From Mucilaginibacter segetis (lineage in GTDB: Bacteria; Bacteroidota; Bacteroidia; Sphingobacteriales; Sphingobacteriaceae), in NCBI RefSeq assembly GCF_016522075.1, contig NZ_JAEHFW010000003.1, positions 558,001 to 622,000 of the forward strand: DNA of 64,000 bases, written 5' to 3'. Within the stretch, counting starts at the first letter, position 1, and each line of letters starts with the position of its first letter. The position numbers were made by a program, and so were the translations under genes. Below the pieces are notes generated by a model. The model had not been told where the DNA came from. It saw only the letters and a list, made by a program, of their open reading frames with translations, and ran no database searches. Shown here in pieces: positions 8,674 through 18,267 of this stretch.

Positions 8674-9291
8674 TTAGAAAGTGAAGCCGACCGAAATACC
8701 CCATACGCGGTGTTTTAGAGTGCCATCAGTACTGTCATCGTTTGAAATATCAGAAAGTCCCAGGTCATAATTAACACCGATCAACAGCCCTTTTGAAAAA
8801 TGAAAACCTCCGATAAACTGTAAACCAAAGTCTGTTTTTTTAATATCCTCCGGACCGTCGCCAAAGGTAACATCCTCTTCGTATGAGTCGCTGCCTGATT
8901 TTGCCTTAGCTTTTCCGTTTACACCTATGGCGGCATAAGGACCCGCACCAAAATATACATCGCCCACTACAGCCGGAACGTGGTAAACAAAATTAACAGG
9001 TACCTCAACATATTTCAGATCAAGGCTTACCGATTCGGTGCTCGTAGTTACAGTTTTAAAGCCCTTGCCGGTATAATATATACCGGGTTGTACAGATATT
9101 GCACCGGCTTTAATATCCGTAAATGCTCCTACCGAAAAAGTAGTTAGCGAGCCTAAAGTAGCAGAAAAGCTGCCGCTTGAGGCTGCTACGTCCGCGAAAT
9201 TAACACCCCCTTTTATTCCAAATGAAGCTGATTGAGCAAAAGCCGTCGTGACTGCCGAAAATAATGCAATAGAAAGTAATAGTTTTTTCAT
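8674..9291 (-). CDS. Outer-membrane beta-barrel (porin-family) protein
   Basis: 205 residues with a clear signal peptide (about 1-19, ending AFAQ). The mature part has alternating hydrophobic/polar strands with glycine and aromatic girdles and ends in VWGISVGFTF, the terminal-Phe signature recognised by the BAM complex. It matches the small OmpA-like or PorT-like beta-barrel domain common in Bacteroidota. Function is not known. A terminator follows it and 72 bases separate it from the upstream glycosyltransferase, so it may be monocistronic. Confidence 0.85.
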   Translation of the reverse strand: MKKLLLSIALFSAVTTAFAQSASFGIKGGVNFADVAASSGSFSATLGSLTTFSVGAFTDIKAGAISVQPGIYYTGKGFKTVTTSTESVSLDLKYVEVPVNFVYHVPAVVGDVYFGAGPYAAIGVNGKAKAKSGSDSYEEDVTFGDGPEDIKKTDFGLQFIGGFHFSKGLLIGVNYDLGLSDISNDDSTDGTLKHRVWGISVGFTF

Positions 9292-9363
9292 TGTGATTTA
9301 TGGTTTAAAATTTTGTTGAAAATAATAATATTTCTTAAATATTTAGTTTCAGAAAGTTTAAAT

Positions 9364-10332
9364 TTAATACTCGTTAATAAAGTTGGTAATAGGGGTTTCG
9401 GGCAAATCATTCATGCATTTAAAATGGCCCAAAGGGCACTTCTCTAAACCAAATTTAGAGCATGGGCGGCAGGAAAGATCTATCTCAGCAACCAAAACGT
9501 CTTTCACCATATAGGGTTGCACACCCAATAACTCAGGTGCGGTACCACCCCAAACGGATGCAATAGGTTTATTAAATGCTTCGGCAATATGGGTAAGGCC
9601 GGTATCAAAACCGATGATGCTTGCCGCTTTTGATACCAGAAAAACAGATTCGTCCAGCGTAGTTTGTCCGCAGGCATTGTATATTTTTTCGCCGAGCGCG
9701 GCGGCTATAATTTCTCCGTTAGCCTTAACATCTGCGCCCCCTAATAAAACCACAGGATGCTTTAACTGCCTGCATATATTAATTATTTTATGGTTAGGCA
9801 TGCGTTTGGTGAAGTGGGTAGCGCCAATAACAAAAGCGATGTAATTGCTTTGATGCGAGGGCGGCAGTAATTCGCTAAGCTGATATTCCTTTTTTATATA
9901 ATAATCAATAGGCAAGCCATCGTTTTTTACACCTAAAAAAGCAACAGCTTTTAAATATCGGTCAACCAGATGCACCGGCGGAACCAGTTTTAAATTCAGC
10001 TTCAGGCTAAGCCATTTACGTATGCGTTGCTTTTTGTAAGTAGATGACTTAATGCGTGTACGCAGCTTAATAATAGTGGTGCGCAAATTGTTATGCAGAT
10101 CAATTATCCTGTCGTATTTTTCGGCTTGAATGTCGGCTATGGTGTCCGATAGTTCAGGTTTTAAAAGCAGTAGCTTATCTAAATAGGGGTTGTTGTTATA
10201 AATATATTGAAAGGCCGGTTTGGTTAAAAAATGAATTTCGGCATCCGGTAGCTGCTTTTTTAAACAGCGTACCACAGGGGTGGTATAAATTATATCCCCC
10301 ATGGAGCTAAAACGGATAACCAGTATCTTCAT
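9364..10332 (-). CDS. Glycosyltransferase family 9 (heptosyltransferase-like)
   Basis: 322 residues. The N-terminus MKILVIRFSSMGDIIYTTPV is the classic GT9 signature of ADP-heptose:LPS heptosyltransferases. The C-terminal Rossmann domain carries VVLLGGADVKA and IGFDTGLTHIAEAFNKP (the nucleotide-sugar binding segment), with a CRPCSKFGLEKCPLGHFKCM cysteine-rich stretch before the end. It starts 17 bases after rfaE2, whose product makes ADP-heptose, so both likely serve assembly of LPS core or another heptose-containing glycan at the inner membrane. The exact acceptor is unknown. Confidence 0.9.
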   Translation of the reverse strand: MKILVIRFSSMGDIIYTTPVVRCLKKQLPDAEIHFLTKPAFQYIYNNNPYLDKLLLLKPELSDTIADIQAEKYDRIIDLHNNLRTTIIKLRTRIKSSTYKKQRIRKWLSLKLNLKLVPPVHLVDRYLKAVAFLGVKNDGLPIDYYIKKEYQLSELLPPSHQSNYIAFVIGATHFTKRMPNHKIINICRQLKHPVVLLGGADVKANGEIIAAALGEKIYNACGQTTLDESVFLVSKAASIIGFDTGLTHIAEAFNKPIASVWGGTAPELLGVQPYMVKDVLVAEIDLSCRPCSKFGLEKCPLGHFKCMNDLPETPITNFINEY

Positions 10333-10349
10333 CTGCGCGAATTAAAGCA

Positions 10350-10853
10350 TTAGGCTGTTTTGCCTTTTATTTTGTTGATGATAGAGGTGGACGAATAGCC
10401 CTCAACCAGGCTTATAGTGCGAACCTCGCCGCCGTTTGCCAATACCTCTTTTGCTCCCGCGATATTCTCTACCGTATAATCCGCGCCTTTTACCAAAATA
10501 TCGGGCATCAATTTAACTATCAGATCGCGGGGAGTGTCTTCTTCAAAAAGAACAACACCATCTACAAAAAAAAGCGCGGCCAGCAGCGCGGCACGGTTGT
10601 TTTGATCATTAACAGGCCTGTCCTCACCCTTTATCCTTTTTACAGATGCATCAGCATTTAGCCCGATAACCAATTTGTCGCCTAATTCAGCAGCTTTGGC
10701 CATATAGGTAATATGCCCTAAATGCAGCAGATCAAAAACTCCGTTGGTGAAAACTATTTTTTTGCCTTCAGCTTTCCAATGTTCAATTTTTGCGGCCAAC
10801 GCAGCCGCATCAGTTATTTTAGCTAACAAGGTTTGTTCGAGGCTGTTTCGCAT
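10350..10853 (-). CDS. rfaE2: D-glycero-beta-D-manno-heptose 1-phosphate adenylyltransferase
   Basis: 167 residues: a stand-alone nucleotidyltransferase equal to the C-terminal half of HldE. FTNGVFDLLHLGH (35-47) carries the HxGH nucleotide-binding site and GYSSTSII near 151-158 is the second family motif. It converts heptose 1-phosphate and ATP to ADP-heptose. The kinase half (RfaE1) is not in the window. It is followed after 17 bases by a heptosyltransferase-like gene. Confidence 0.93.
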   Translation of the reverse strand: MRNSLEQTLLAKITDAAALAAKIEHWKAEGKKIVFTNGVFDLLHLGHITYMAKAAELGDKLVIGLNADASVKRIKGEDRPVNDQNNRAALLAALFFVDGVVLFEEDTPRDLIVKLMPDILVKGADYTVENIAGAKEVLANGGEVRTISLVEGYSSTSIINKIKGKTA

Positions 10854-10903
10854 TTTATAAAGGTAGGCAATTAAGCAATACAGTTTTGTTGTAGCAATTT
10901 GCT

Positions 10904-12580
10904 CTATTTAGGCTTTCTCTCTTCAAAAAGCTTGGTTATAGCATCCATTGACATAGCGTTCAGGCACATATCTTTAGTAAGGCCACCTTTACGGGCTACA
11001 TTTATCCCGAATTCCATATCCAAAAATCCGCTGTTGCGGTGCGCGTCGGGGTTTACCGATAGCATCACACCTTTTTCTAAAGCGTAACGGTGCCAGCGCC
11101 AATCCAGATCGAGCCTTACCGGGTTAGCATTTATTTCGATGATCACCTTATTTGCCGCGCAAGCATCTATCACCTTTTTATAATCAATATCATACCCCTT
11201 CCGGCTTAATAATAACCTGCCGGTAGGGTGCCCCAAAATAGTGGTGTAAGGGTTTTCAATAGCCTTTATTAAACGGGCGGTAGCCTTATCTTCAGGCATT
11301 TTAAGGTTGGTATGTACCGATGCTACAATAAAATCAAACTTCTTCAGTATTTCGTCCGGGTAATCCAGTGAACCATCGTTCAATATATCTGATTCTATTC
11401 CCTTAAATATATGAAAGTCTTTTATTTTTTTATTCAGATGATCTATCTCTTCGTGTTGCTGCAACACCCGTTCAATAGATAAACCCTTTGCATAAAAAGC
11501 GCTTTTGCTGTGATCGCACATCCCCAGGTATTGCAGGTTAAGTTCATCCCGGCAGTACAGGGCCATCTCCTCAATGGTATTTACCCCATCGCTCCAATCG
11601 CTGTGATTATGTAATGTGCCCTTCAGGTCATGATAGTGGATCAACTCAGGTAATGTGTCGTTTTCGGCCATTTTTATAAATGCCGTACCCTCGCGTAATT
11701 CGGGTTGTATAAATGAGAGGCCGGCTTTGGTATAAATTAGCGCCTCGCTCTCCGGTTGGTCGGTTAGCGTTACGGCACGCTTTAAAACTTCCGCGGTATG
11801 CTCCTTATCACCGGTTTGCAAAAATAGCTCTTCGTAGAAAGTCCGTTTTTCAACACAATAAATATCAACCAGCAGACCGTTTTCCATTTCGCCGTTAATA
11901 TGGAAATCTTTTCCGGTGATGTTTTTTATAATGTTTGATTTTAGTAACGTATCATAAGCAAGTTGTTGATTCCGGCTGCCCAATACGATCACCAGTTCGC
12001 TTATGATTTCGCAATATCGTCTGAACTCGCCTGCAATGCTCACTAAGGCATCTGGGAAAATACCTTTGACCTGGCCGAGGAGTTCTTTGGCTTCCTGTTC
12101 TACCTGCGCATAAAGGAATTTGCCATTCCCCGCCATCCTGAACTCAATTAAGCGTTTAACCTCTTCCTGTGTTTTAAGTCCGAAGCCTTTGGCTTCTACC
12201 AGCCGGTTTTCGTTGCAGGCATAGTAAAGCTCGCCAATATTCTCAATGCCGAGTTCTTTCCAGATGGTAGCGATCTTTTTCGGACCTATGCCTTTTATCC
12301 CCATCATTTCTACAATACCTTCCGGGGTTTCGGCAAGCATATCCTCCAGTTCTGTTATGGTGCCTGTTTCCAGTAACTCTGCAATTTTAGCGGCTATACT
12401 TTTACCAATACCATCAATTTTTTCCAGTTCATCCAATTTTTTACCGGCAATTGGGTAGGGGAGCTTATCAACCCGGAACGCAGCATTTGCTATCGATTTT
12501 ATTTTGAACGGGTTTACACCATGCAATTCCATTAATTGCGATAGCAGGCGAAGTGTACGGGCTATGGGTTTGTTTTCCAT
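10904..12580 (-). CDS. polX: PolX-like protein: degenerate polymerase domain plus PHP nuclease domain
   Basis: 558 residues from the ATG at 12580; a start at 12616 would add twelve residues overlapping the sppA terminator. Domains in order: helix-hairpin-helix 8-kDa region (IDGIGKSIAAKI 55-66; GIKGIGPKKIATI 94-106), nucleotidyltransferase domain (about 160-310), PHP phosphoesterase domain (from about 320). The PHP metal ligands are present: HNHSDWSDG (324-332), DHSK (356-359), HTN, GHPTGR and PDAHR. In the polymerase domain the family GDID motif reads SELV (194-197), so the two catalytic Asp are Glu and Val; a third candidate, D239, remains. It is therefore likely a nuclease or DNA-end binding repair factor rather than an active polymerase. 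Confidence 0.88.
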   Translation of the reverse strand: MENKPIARTLRLLSQLMELHGVNPFKIKSIANAAFRVDKLPYPIAGKKLDELEKIDGIGKSIAAKIAELLETGTITELEDMLAETPEGIVEMMGIKGIGPKKIATIWKELGIENIGELYYACNENRLVEAKGFGLKTQEEVKRLIEFRMAGNGKFLYAQVEQEAKELLGQVKGIFPDALVSIAGEFRRYCEIISELVIVLGSRNQQLAYDTLLKSNIIKNITGKDFHINGEMENGLLVDIYCVEKRTFYEELFLQTGDKEHTAEVLKRAVTLTDQPESEALIYTKAGLSFIQPELREGTAFIKMAENDTLPELIHYHDLKGTLHNHSDWSDGVNTIEEMALYCRDELNLQYLGMCDHSKSAFYAKGLSIERVLQQHEEIDHLNKKIKDFHIFKGIESDILNDGSLDYPDEILKKFDFIVASVHTNLKMPEDKATARLIKAIENPYTTILGHPTGRLLLSRKGYDIDYKKVIDACAANKVIIEINANPVRLDLDWRWHRYALEKGVMLSVNPDAHRNSGFLDMEFGINVARKGGLTKDMCLNAMSMDAITKLFEERKPK

Positions 12581-12604
12581 AATTTGGTTTGTGGTAAAAA
12601 TACA

Positions 12605-12629
12605 AAAGCCGCCCAAAATAGGCGGCTTT
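12605..12629 (-). terminator. Probable terminator of sppA
   Basis: A perfect 9-bp stem (AAAGCCGCC / GGCGGCTTT) with a 7-base loop, 22 bases past the sppA stop, followed on the minus strand by TTGTATTTTT. It separates sppA from polX. Confidence 0.65.
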
Positions 12630-12651
12630 CCCCAAAAATATTTTGAATGTT

Positions 12652-14415
12652 TTATTTTATTACAATATCATAAGGCATGCGGGCCTGCGGTACACGCATC
12701 ATTTTGGTAACACCCTTTATTTGCTCATAATAGCGGTAGCTATCACCCAGTTCAGCTTTTACAAAGTGCGCGCTCATCTGCGCACTCAGGCCCTGTCCAA
12801 ATTTGCTGAATATACTTTTTTGTTCAGGATAAGTTACCAATCTGTAATTATCTAAGCCGGCTTTTGCCGCTGCAGATCGCACGGCATCATTTATATTACC
12901 TAAGCGGTCAACCAATCCTATTTTAATAGCCTGAGAGCCCGTCCACACGCGACCCTGACCAATACTATCAACATAAGCCTGGGTTTTATGACGGCCCTCT
13001 GCCACGTGTTTGGTAAAGGTATCGTAACCGTGGTTAACATTTTTTTGCAGGATGGCTTTTTCTTCCGGTGTTAAGGGCCGGCTGATATCACCAAGGTCGG
13101 CATATTTGCCGGTTTTTACTCCGTCAAAGGTTACGCCCAGTTTATCATTAAAAAACTTTTGCATGTTGGGCAGTATCGCGAAGATACCAATAGACCCGGT
13201 AATGGTATTTGGCTCGGCAAATATGGAATCGGCCGCACATGATATATAGTATCCTCCGGATGCCGCATAATCACCCATGGATACGATGATAGGTTTTACC
13301 TTTTTGGTAAGCATAACCTCGCGCCATATTACATCTGATGCCAACGAACTGCCACCCGGTGAGTTTACACGGAACACCACCGCCTTTACTTTACTATCCA
13401 GTCGTACCTGGCGTAATGCTTTTGATATTGTTTCGGAGCCTATGCTGTTGTCGTCGCCATCGCCGCCATTAATTTCGCCAGAAGCGTAAACAATGGCTAT
13501 CCGATCCTGAGAAGTGGTTTTGTCGCCTGTATTAACATTGGCTTTTGCATATTCGCCTAATTCTATACTATGCAGATCTTTTCTTTCGCTTATGCCGGTA
13601 CGTGCTTTCAGATCATTTAAAATTTCATCCTTGTATTTTAAACCATCAACCAGTTTGTATTTCAGGGCATCTTCAGGTTCCTGAATTAGCCCGGTGTTGG
13701 CATAATTAAATAAAGAATCTTTATTAATGTGACGGCTGCTGCTTATGCCGCTCAAAAAATGATCGTATAATGAACCTAAGTATGAGGTTACCTGCAAACG
13801 GTTAGCATCGCTCATGTTGGTACGTATTAAAGGCTCAACGGCACTTTTAAAGGTACCTACTTTTATGATCTGTGCCTCAATTCCCAACTTATCCAAAGCG
13901 CCTTTAACAAAAGTAACTTCGGAGCTGAAACCCTTAAATTCAAATATTCCGTTAGGGTTTAAGTACACTTTGTCGGCAACTGAAGCCAGGTAGTAAAACC
14001 CTTGTGTGTAAATTTCTGAATAGGCAATTATGAACTTTCCTGATCTTTTAAAATCGATCAGCGCGTTACGTATCTCTTCTGTAGTGGCCTGGCCCGATAA
14101 CATATAACTCTCGTCCAGGAAAATACCTTTTATATTGTCGTCATTTTTGGCTTTCTTAATATCGGCCAGTATATCATTTAAGCCAACATTATCATCAGGA
14201 ATACCTAAAAAACTTAAACCCGAAAGAGGATTATTAGGCGTGCGTTCGTTTACCGGGTAATCTATTTTAATATGTAAAATTGAATTAGCGTCAACCTCAA
14301 CGGGTTTATCGCCGCTGGCTGCTACTATAATACCAATAAATATAAATATGGGAATTAAGCTTGCTAAAATTATACCTACTACTGTGGCCAGTACAAATTT
14401 GAAAAATTGTTTCAT
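12652..14415 (-). CDS. sppA: Signal peptide peptidase SppA, 67K type
   Basis: 587 residues, the long double-domain form. An N-terminal helix (about 8-32) anchors it in the inner membrane. Lys190 in VGTFKSAVEPL and Ser387 in YAASGGY are the Ser/Lys dyad, one from each of the two tandem S49 domains. SppA degrades signal peptides left after secretion and membrane-protein quality-control substrates. Divergent from folK with about 90 bases between start codons. Confidence 0.95.
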   Translation of the reverse strand: MKQFFKFVLATVVGIILASLIPIFIFIGIIVAASGDKPVEVDANSILHIKIDYPVNERTPNNPLSGLSFLGIPDDNVGLNDILADIKKAKNDDNIKGIFLDESYMLSGQATTEEIRNALIDFKRSGKFIIAYSEIYTQGFYYLASVADKVYLNPNGIFEFKGFSSEVTFVKGALDKLGIEAQIIKVGTFKSAVEPLIRTNMSDANRLQVTSYLGSLYDHFLSGISSSRHINKDSLFNYANTGLIQEPEDALKYKLVDGLKYKDEILNDLKARTGISERKDLHSIELGEYAKANVNTGDKTTSQDRIAIVYASGEINGGDGDDNSIGSETISKALRQVRLDSKVKAVVFRVNSPGGSSLASDVIWREVMLTKKVKPIIVSMGDYAASGGYYISCAADSIFAEPNTITGSIGIFAILPNMQKFFNDKLGVTFDGVKTGKYADLGDISRPLTPEEKAILQKNVNHGYDTFTKHVAEGRHKTQAYVDSIGQGRVWTGSQAIKIGLVDRLGNINDAVRSAAAKAGLDNYRLVTYPEQKSIFSKFGQGLSAQMSAHFVKAELGDSYRYYEQIKGVTKMMRVPQARMPYDIVIK

Positions 14416-14506
14416 TAACTATTATAAATCTTTTAATTATGCAAACTTAGTAATTCAATATGGTTATAATGTTATTAAGAGCTTTATCCATAATATTTGT
14501 TACAAC

Positions 14507-14998
14507 ATGATTAATGTTTTTTTACTATTAGGCAGTAATTTGGGCAAGCGTGAGCTGTTCCTTGACGAAGCTATCGGGCATATTGAAAACAGGGTAGGGA
14601 AGCGGCTTAATAAATCAGCCGTTTATGAAACGCAATCATGGGGTAAAACTGATGAACCTGATTACCTTAACCAGGTTATTGAGCTGCAAACAGGTTTGAC
14701 GGCAGGTGAATTATTAAAAATTATTTTGGATATTGAACTGGAAATGGGCCGTCGCCGCGAAATAAAGTGGGGAGCCCGTATAATTGATATTGATATTTTA
14801 TTTTACGGTAATGATATAATTAGCTCTCCGGAACTTACAATACCGCATCCTGAGCTTCATAAACGCAGGTTTACTCTGGAACCGCTTAACCAGATAGCGT
14901 CAGATCTTGTACATCCGGTTTTAGGGAAAACTATTTTCTTACTCAAAAAAGAACTAAAAGATAATTTGATAGTAAAAATTTATAATTTTGAAGATTAA
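14507..14998 (+). CDS. folK: 6-hydroxymethyl-7,8-dihydropterin pyrophosphokinase
   Basis: 163 residues from ATG 14507 (MINVFLLLGSN, the exact family N-terminus); the reading frame is open further upstream but that part has no family character. KWGARIIDIDILFYG contains the signature D residues that bind magnesium-ATP. It transfers pyrophosphate to hydroxymethyl-dihydropterin for folate synthesis. The Hpt gene begins eight bases after the stop, so the two are probably cotranscribed although functionally unrelated. Confidence 0.95.
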   Translation: MINVFLLLGSNLGKRELFLDEAIGHIENRVGKRLNKSAVYETQSWGKTDEPDYLNQVIELQTGLTAGELLKIILDIELEMGRRREIKWGARIIDIDILFYGNDIISSPELTIPHPELHKRRFTLEPLNQIASDLVHPVLGKTIFLLKKELKDNLIVKIYNFED

Positions 14999-15006
14999 AC
15001 CTTTAT

Positions 15007-15384
15007 ATGTCAGACAGTACTTCCTCCAAAGATCTGGATCTTTCATTTTTATATGAAATAGCCGATGGCAGCGATGAATTCATAGTTGATTCTATCGCGA
15101 TGTTTTTAGATCAAACCCCTCAATTGCTTGATATGATAAGCAATGCTATTGCAACTCAGGATTGGCCAACAGCTGCTTCAGCATCGCACAAATTAAAACC
15201 TAATCTGGGTTTTTTTGGTATGCCAATGAGCCAGGCAACCATACAGGAAGTGGAATTGGCGTGTAAAGCCGGCGCACCGGATCCGCAGGAAATTATAACA
15301 AAATTTAACCAGGTTAAATCTACGGTTAATGCTAACTTAATAGCATTAAATAATATTAAAACCGAAAAAGAAGCGGGACTTTAA
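15007..15384 (+). CDS. Stand-alone histidine phosphotransfer (Hpt) protein
   Basis: 125 residues forming one four-helix Hpt domain. The phospho-accepting His61 sits in SHKLKPNLGFFGM, the usual HxLKxxxxxxG pattern. Hpt proteins carry phosphate between the receiver of a hybrid kinase and an output regulator in a His-Asp-His-Asp relay. No kinase or regulator is adjacent, but the hybrid kinase at about 40-43 kb ends in a receiver and lacks its own Hpt. The stop overlaps that of purS by four bases. Confidence 0.88.
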   Translation: MSDSTSSKDLDLSFLYEIADGSDEFIVDSIAMFLDQTPQLLDMISNAIATQDWPTAASASHKLKPNLGFFGMPMSQATIQEVELACKAGAPDPQEIITKFNQVKSTVNANLIALNNIKTEKEAGL

Positions 15385-15635
15385 ACCGCTTTAACCGTAA
15401 AAGTATAGCTTTCCATTATCAGGTTAGCTAATAAGCTGGTGCAGGCTTTTTCTACTTTTTCATTGGCTATCTCCGCGTTCTCCGCGTCAATTTCAAGCGA
15501 AATGTGTTTCCCTATCCTAATGTTCTGAATTTCAGAAAGACCCAGGTTTTTCATACTGCCGGTTACAGCCTTACCTTGTGGATCAAGTATTTCTTTTTTT
15601 GGCATTACATCTATCTCAGCCAGGAATTTTGTCAT
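15381..15635 (-). CDS. purS: Phosphoribosylformylglycinamidine synthase subunit PurS
   Basis: 84 residues from ATG 15635; an ATG at 15641 two codons upstream is also possible. The small alpha/beta protein (KFLAEIDVMPKKEILDPQGK, then IGKHISLEID) is the PurS subunit that docks glutaminase PurQ on PurL in step four of purine synthesis. Its start lies inside the 3' end of pssA, so translation is coupled. purQ and purL are not in the window, and a separate purS is compatible with the split PurSQL enzyme. Confidence 0.87.
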   Translation of the reverse strand: MTKFLAEIDVMPKKEILDPQGKAVTGSMKNLGLSEIQNIRIGKHISLEIDAENAEIANEKVEKACTSLLANLIMESYTFTVKAV

Positions 15636-16338
15636 CTGCAAATTTAAGTTGAATTAACGAGAGGGTGATATACATAACAATAACCACCGGAACTGCCGCA
15701 AATTTAAAAAATAGAATGAGTATTGCCGAAAACAGCAGCAATAAATAACGATAAATATTTTTATTAAAATCGCGGTTCTTGAATTTTAACGACATCAGCG
15801 GTATCTCTGCCACCAGTAATATGCACATTATAAGCACCAGGCATGATAACCCGAACGGATTTAATATATAATGTGTAAGGCCGGCGTGCTGCTGTAATAT
15901 TAATGGTATAGAAGCTATCAGTATGGCGTTGGCAGGTGTAGGTAATCCTATAAAACTATCGGCCTGGCGGCAGTCATTATTAAATTTTGCCAACCGTAAT
16001 GCTGAAAAAACAGGTATAAGGAAGGCGATGAAATTAAGCCAGCTGCTTACATTGGGTATCTGATGTGCCTGTAAAAGTAATTCGTACATTATGGCTGATG
16101 GTAACACGCCGAAGCTTACCATATCCGCCAGCGAATCCAGATCTTTACCGATGCCTGAATACGATTTAAGCACACGGGAAGCAAAGCCATCAAAAAAATC
16201 AAATATTGCTGCAACAAAAATGGCGTACGCCGCAAAAATTAAATTTTCATTAAAGGTGAAAACAATACCTATACAACCGCTAAACAAGTTAGCACATGTA
16301 ATGGCATTTGGAAGATGTTTTTTTACCCTTTGCTTCAT
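15616..16338 (-). CDS. pssA: CDP-diacylglycerol-serine O-phosphatidyltransferase
   Basis: 240 residues, about six TM helices. The CDP-alcohol phosphatidyltransferase motif starts DGFASR at D50-R55 and continues with G64, D68 and D72 (GKDLDSLAD), the residues that bind the metal and CDP. It makes phosphatidylserine, the precursor of phosphatidylethanolamine, in the inner membrane. It overlaps purS downstream, and an inverted repeat separates it from rho upstream. Confidence 0.93.
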   Translation of the reverse strand: MKQRVKKHLPNAITCANLFSGCIGIVFTFNENLIFAAYAIFVAAIFDFFDGFASRVLKSYSGIGKDLDSLADMVSFGVLPSAIMYELLLQAHQIPNVSSWLNFIAFLIPVFSALRLAKFNNDCRQADSFIGLPTPANAILIASIPLILQQHAGLTHYILNPFGLSCLVLIMCILLVAEIPLMSLKFKNRDFNKNIYRYLLLLFSAILILFFKFAAVPVVIVMYITLSLIQLKFADDKIPG

Positions 16339-16370
16339 AATGCTGAAGGTATCATAATTATATTAAAATA

Positions 16371-16413
16371 AATGAAGTTATAAATTAACATTGTGCTAAG
16401 TTATAACTTCATT
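16371..16413. repeat. 13-bp inverted repeat between rho and pssA
   Basis: AATGAAGTTATAA and its exact reverse complement, separated by 17 bases, lie 12 bases past the rho stop. Neither side carries a T-run, so it is only weakly terminator-like; it could also be an mRNA stability element or an operator for pssA-purS. Confidence 0.6.
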
Positions 16414-16425
16414 ATAGTAAAGATA

Positions 16426-18015
16426 TTATGAGTTCATGGATATAAGGAATTCCTCGTTGGTTTTTGTACCGCGGATCTGAGCTTGTAAAAACTCCATTGA
16501 TTCCTGTGAATTCATGTCGGCAAGGTGGTTACGTAGTATCCAGATGCGTTGTAAGGTATCGCGGTCAAGCAACAGATCATCGCGGCGTGTGCTTGATGCC
16601 GTAATGTCAATAGCCGGGAATATGCGTTTATTAGATAATTTACGATCAAGCTGCAGTTCCATATTACCGGTACCTTTAAATTCTTCAAAGATAACCTCGT
16701 CCATTTTTGAGCCGGTTTCAGTTAAAGCAGTAGCAATAATGGTTAACGAGCCGCCATCCTCAATGTTACGTGCGGCGCCAAAAAAGCGTTTTGGTTTATG
16801 CAGCGCGTTGGCATCCACACCACCCGATAATATTTTACCTGATGCCGGTGCAACGGTATTGTAAGCACGTGCCAGGCGGGTAATGGAATCCAGCAGTATC
16901 ACCACATCATGCCCGCACTCTACCATGCGTTTTGCTTTTTCCAATACAATATTTGCAATTTTAACGTGGCGCTCGGCAGGTTCATCAAAGGTAGAGGAAA
17001 CTACTTCGGCGCGTACGCTGCGGGCCATATCGGTCACCTCCTCGGGGCGCTCATCTATCAAAAGGATAATAAGGTATACTTCGGGGTGGTTTTTGGCTAT
17101 GGCGTTTGCCACATCCTTAAGTAATATGGTTTTACCTGTTTTTGGCTGCGCTACTATTAAACCACGCTGGCCTTTCCCGATAGGAGAGAACAGATCCATT
17201 ATACGGGTTGAATAATTGCCCGAATCAGTAAACAAACTTAATTTTTCGGAAGGGAAAAGCGGCGTCAAGTGATCAAACGGAACGCGGTCGCGCACTTCTG
17301 CAGGTATGCGGCCATTAATGGCTTCTACACGTACCAGCGGGAAATATTTTTCACCTTCTTTAGGCGGCCTTATGCTACCGCGTACGGTATCACCTGTTTT
17401 AAGGCCGAATAATTTTATTTGTGATTGTGATACATAAATATCATCGGGCGAGGTAAGGTAGTTATAGTCGGATGAACGGAGGAAACCGTATCCATCAGGC
17501 ATAATTTCCAGTACACCTTCGTTTACAATAACATTATCAAAATCTAAATTTACAGGAGCCTCCTGGTTTTTCTGCTGGCTGTTATTTACCCGCCGCTCAA
17601 ATTTTTGAGTGCGTGTTTCTGATGAGGATGTTTTTTCGTTTTTCGGAGAACCGTCTGCAGTGGCATCAGCCTTGTTTGTTGAATCTGAATCTTCTGCCGG
17701 TTCGTCCTCCTCTTCTTCAAAAAGGTTGGTGTCATCTAAAGGCACTTCAACGCGGGGTTCGTTCTTTGCTTTTACGCTGCGTGTTCTTTTTCGTGTTTTT
17801 TCAACTTTCTCCGCGGGTTCCGCGGTTTTTTCAGTGTAATTATTATTTACGGCATTTTGCTGTTTGCGTGCAGTTTCTATTAATTGTTGCTGTTCAACAA
17901 TAGCGGTAATGAGCTGTGCTTTCCTGAGCTCATCTGTTTCAGCTATACCTAAACTTTTTGCAATTTCGCGCAACTCAGAAACGAGTTTGTCGTTCAATTC
18001 GATTGTATCAGACAT
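16426..18015 (-). CDS. rho: Transcription termination factor Rho
   Basis: 529 residues. A Rho_N domain (about 5-50; [14 protein letters not shown]) is followed by an acidic/basic insertion (about 55-155) rich in Glu, Lys and Ser, the RNA-binding OB fold (about 165-230) and the RecA-like ATPase with Walker A ([11 protein letters not shown]) and Walker B ([16 protein letters not shown]). The insertion is longer than in E. coli Rho; such extensions are common in Bacteroidota and are thought to add RNA contacts. It unwinds RNA-DNA hybrids to end transcription. 252 bases of AT-rich sequence separate it from divergent pyrF. Confidence 0.97.
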   Translation of the reverse strand: MSDTIELNDKLVSELREIAKSLGIAETDELRKAQLITAIVEQQQLIETARKQQNAVNNNYTEKTAEPAEKVEKTRKRTRSVKAKNEPRVEVPLDDTNLFEEEEDEPAEDSDSTNKADATADGSPKNEKTSSSETRTQKFERRVNNSQQKNQEAPVNLDFDNVIVNEGVLEIMPDGYGFLRSSDYNYLTSPDDIYVSQSQIKLFGLKTGDTVRGSIRPPKEGEKYFPLVRVEAINGRIPAEVRDRVPFDHLTPLFPSEKLSLFTDSGNYSTRIMDLFSPIGKGQRGLIVAQPKTGKTILLKDVANAIAKNHPEVYLIILLIDERPEEVTDMARSVRAEVVSSTFDEPAERHVKIANIVLEKAKRMVECGHDVVILLDSITRLARAYNTVAPASGKILSGGVDANALHKPKRFFGAARNIEDGGSLTIIATALTETGSKMDEVIFEEFKGTGNMELQLDRKLSNKRIFPAIDITASSTRRDDLLLDRDTLQRIWILRNHLADMNSQESMEFLQAQIRGTKTNEEFLISMNS

Positions 18016-18267
18016 GATATGAATTATAGTTCAAAAGGATTTTTTTATTTGAAAGATTGTTTTGCAACCCTGTATATGCAAAATTTATGCCCAGGTATGT
18101 ATTAGCTAATATAACAAGGTGATAAAAATTGTTTCTTTAGTGCAAGAAAATGCAAGGGAAAACTCTGCAATTTTAATGAAATTATCTTAGAATGCAAATT
18201 TATTAAAAAAAATATACCGATTAGCTTTTATTTTTAGTTTTTTTGAACCTTTAATAAACTACTTTTC

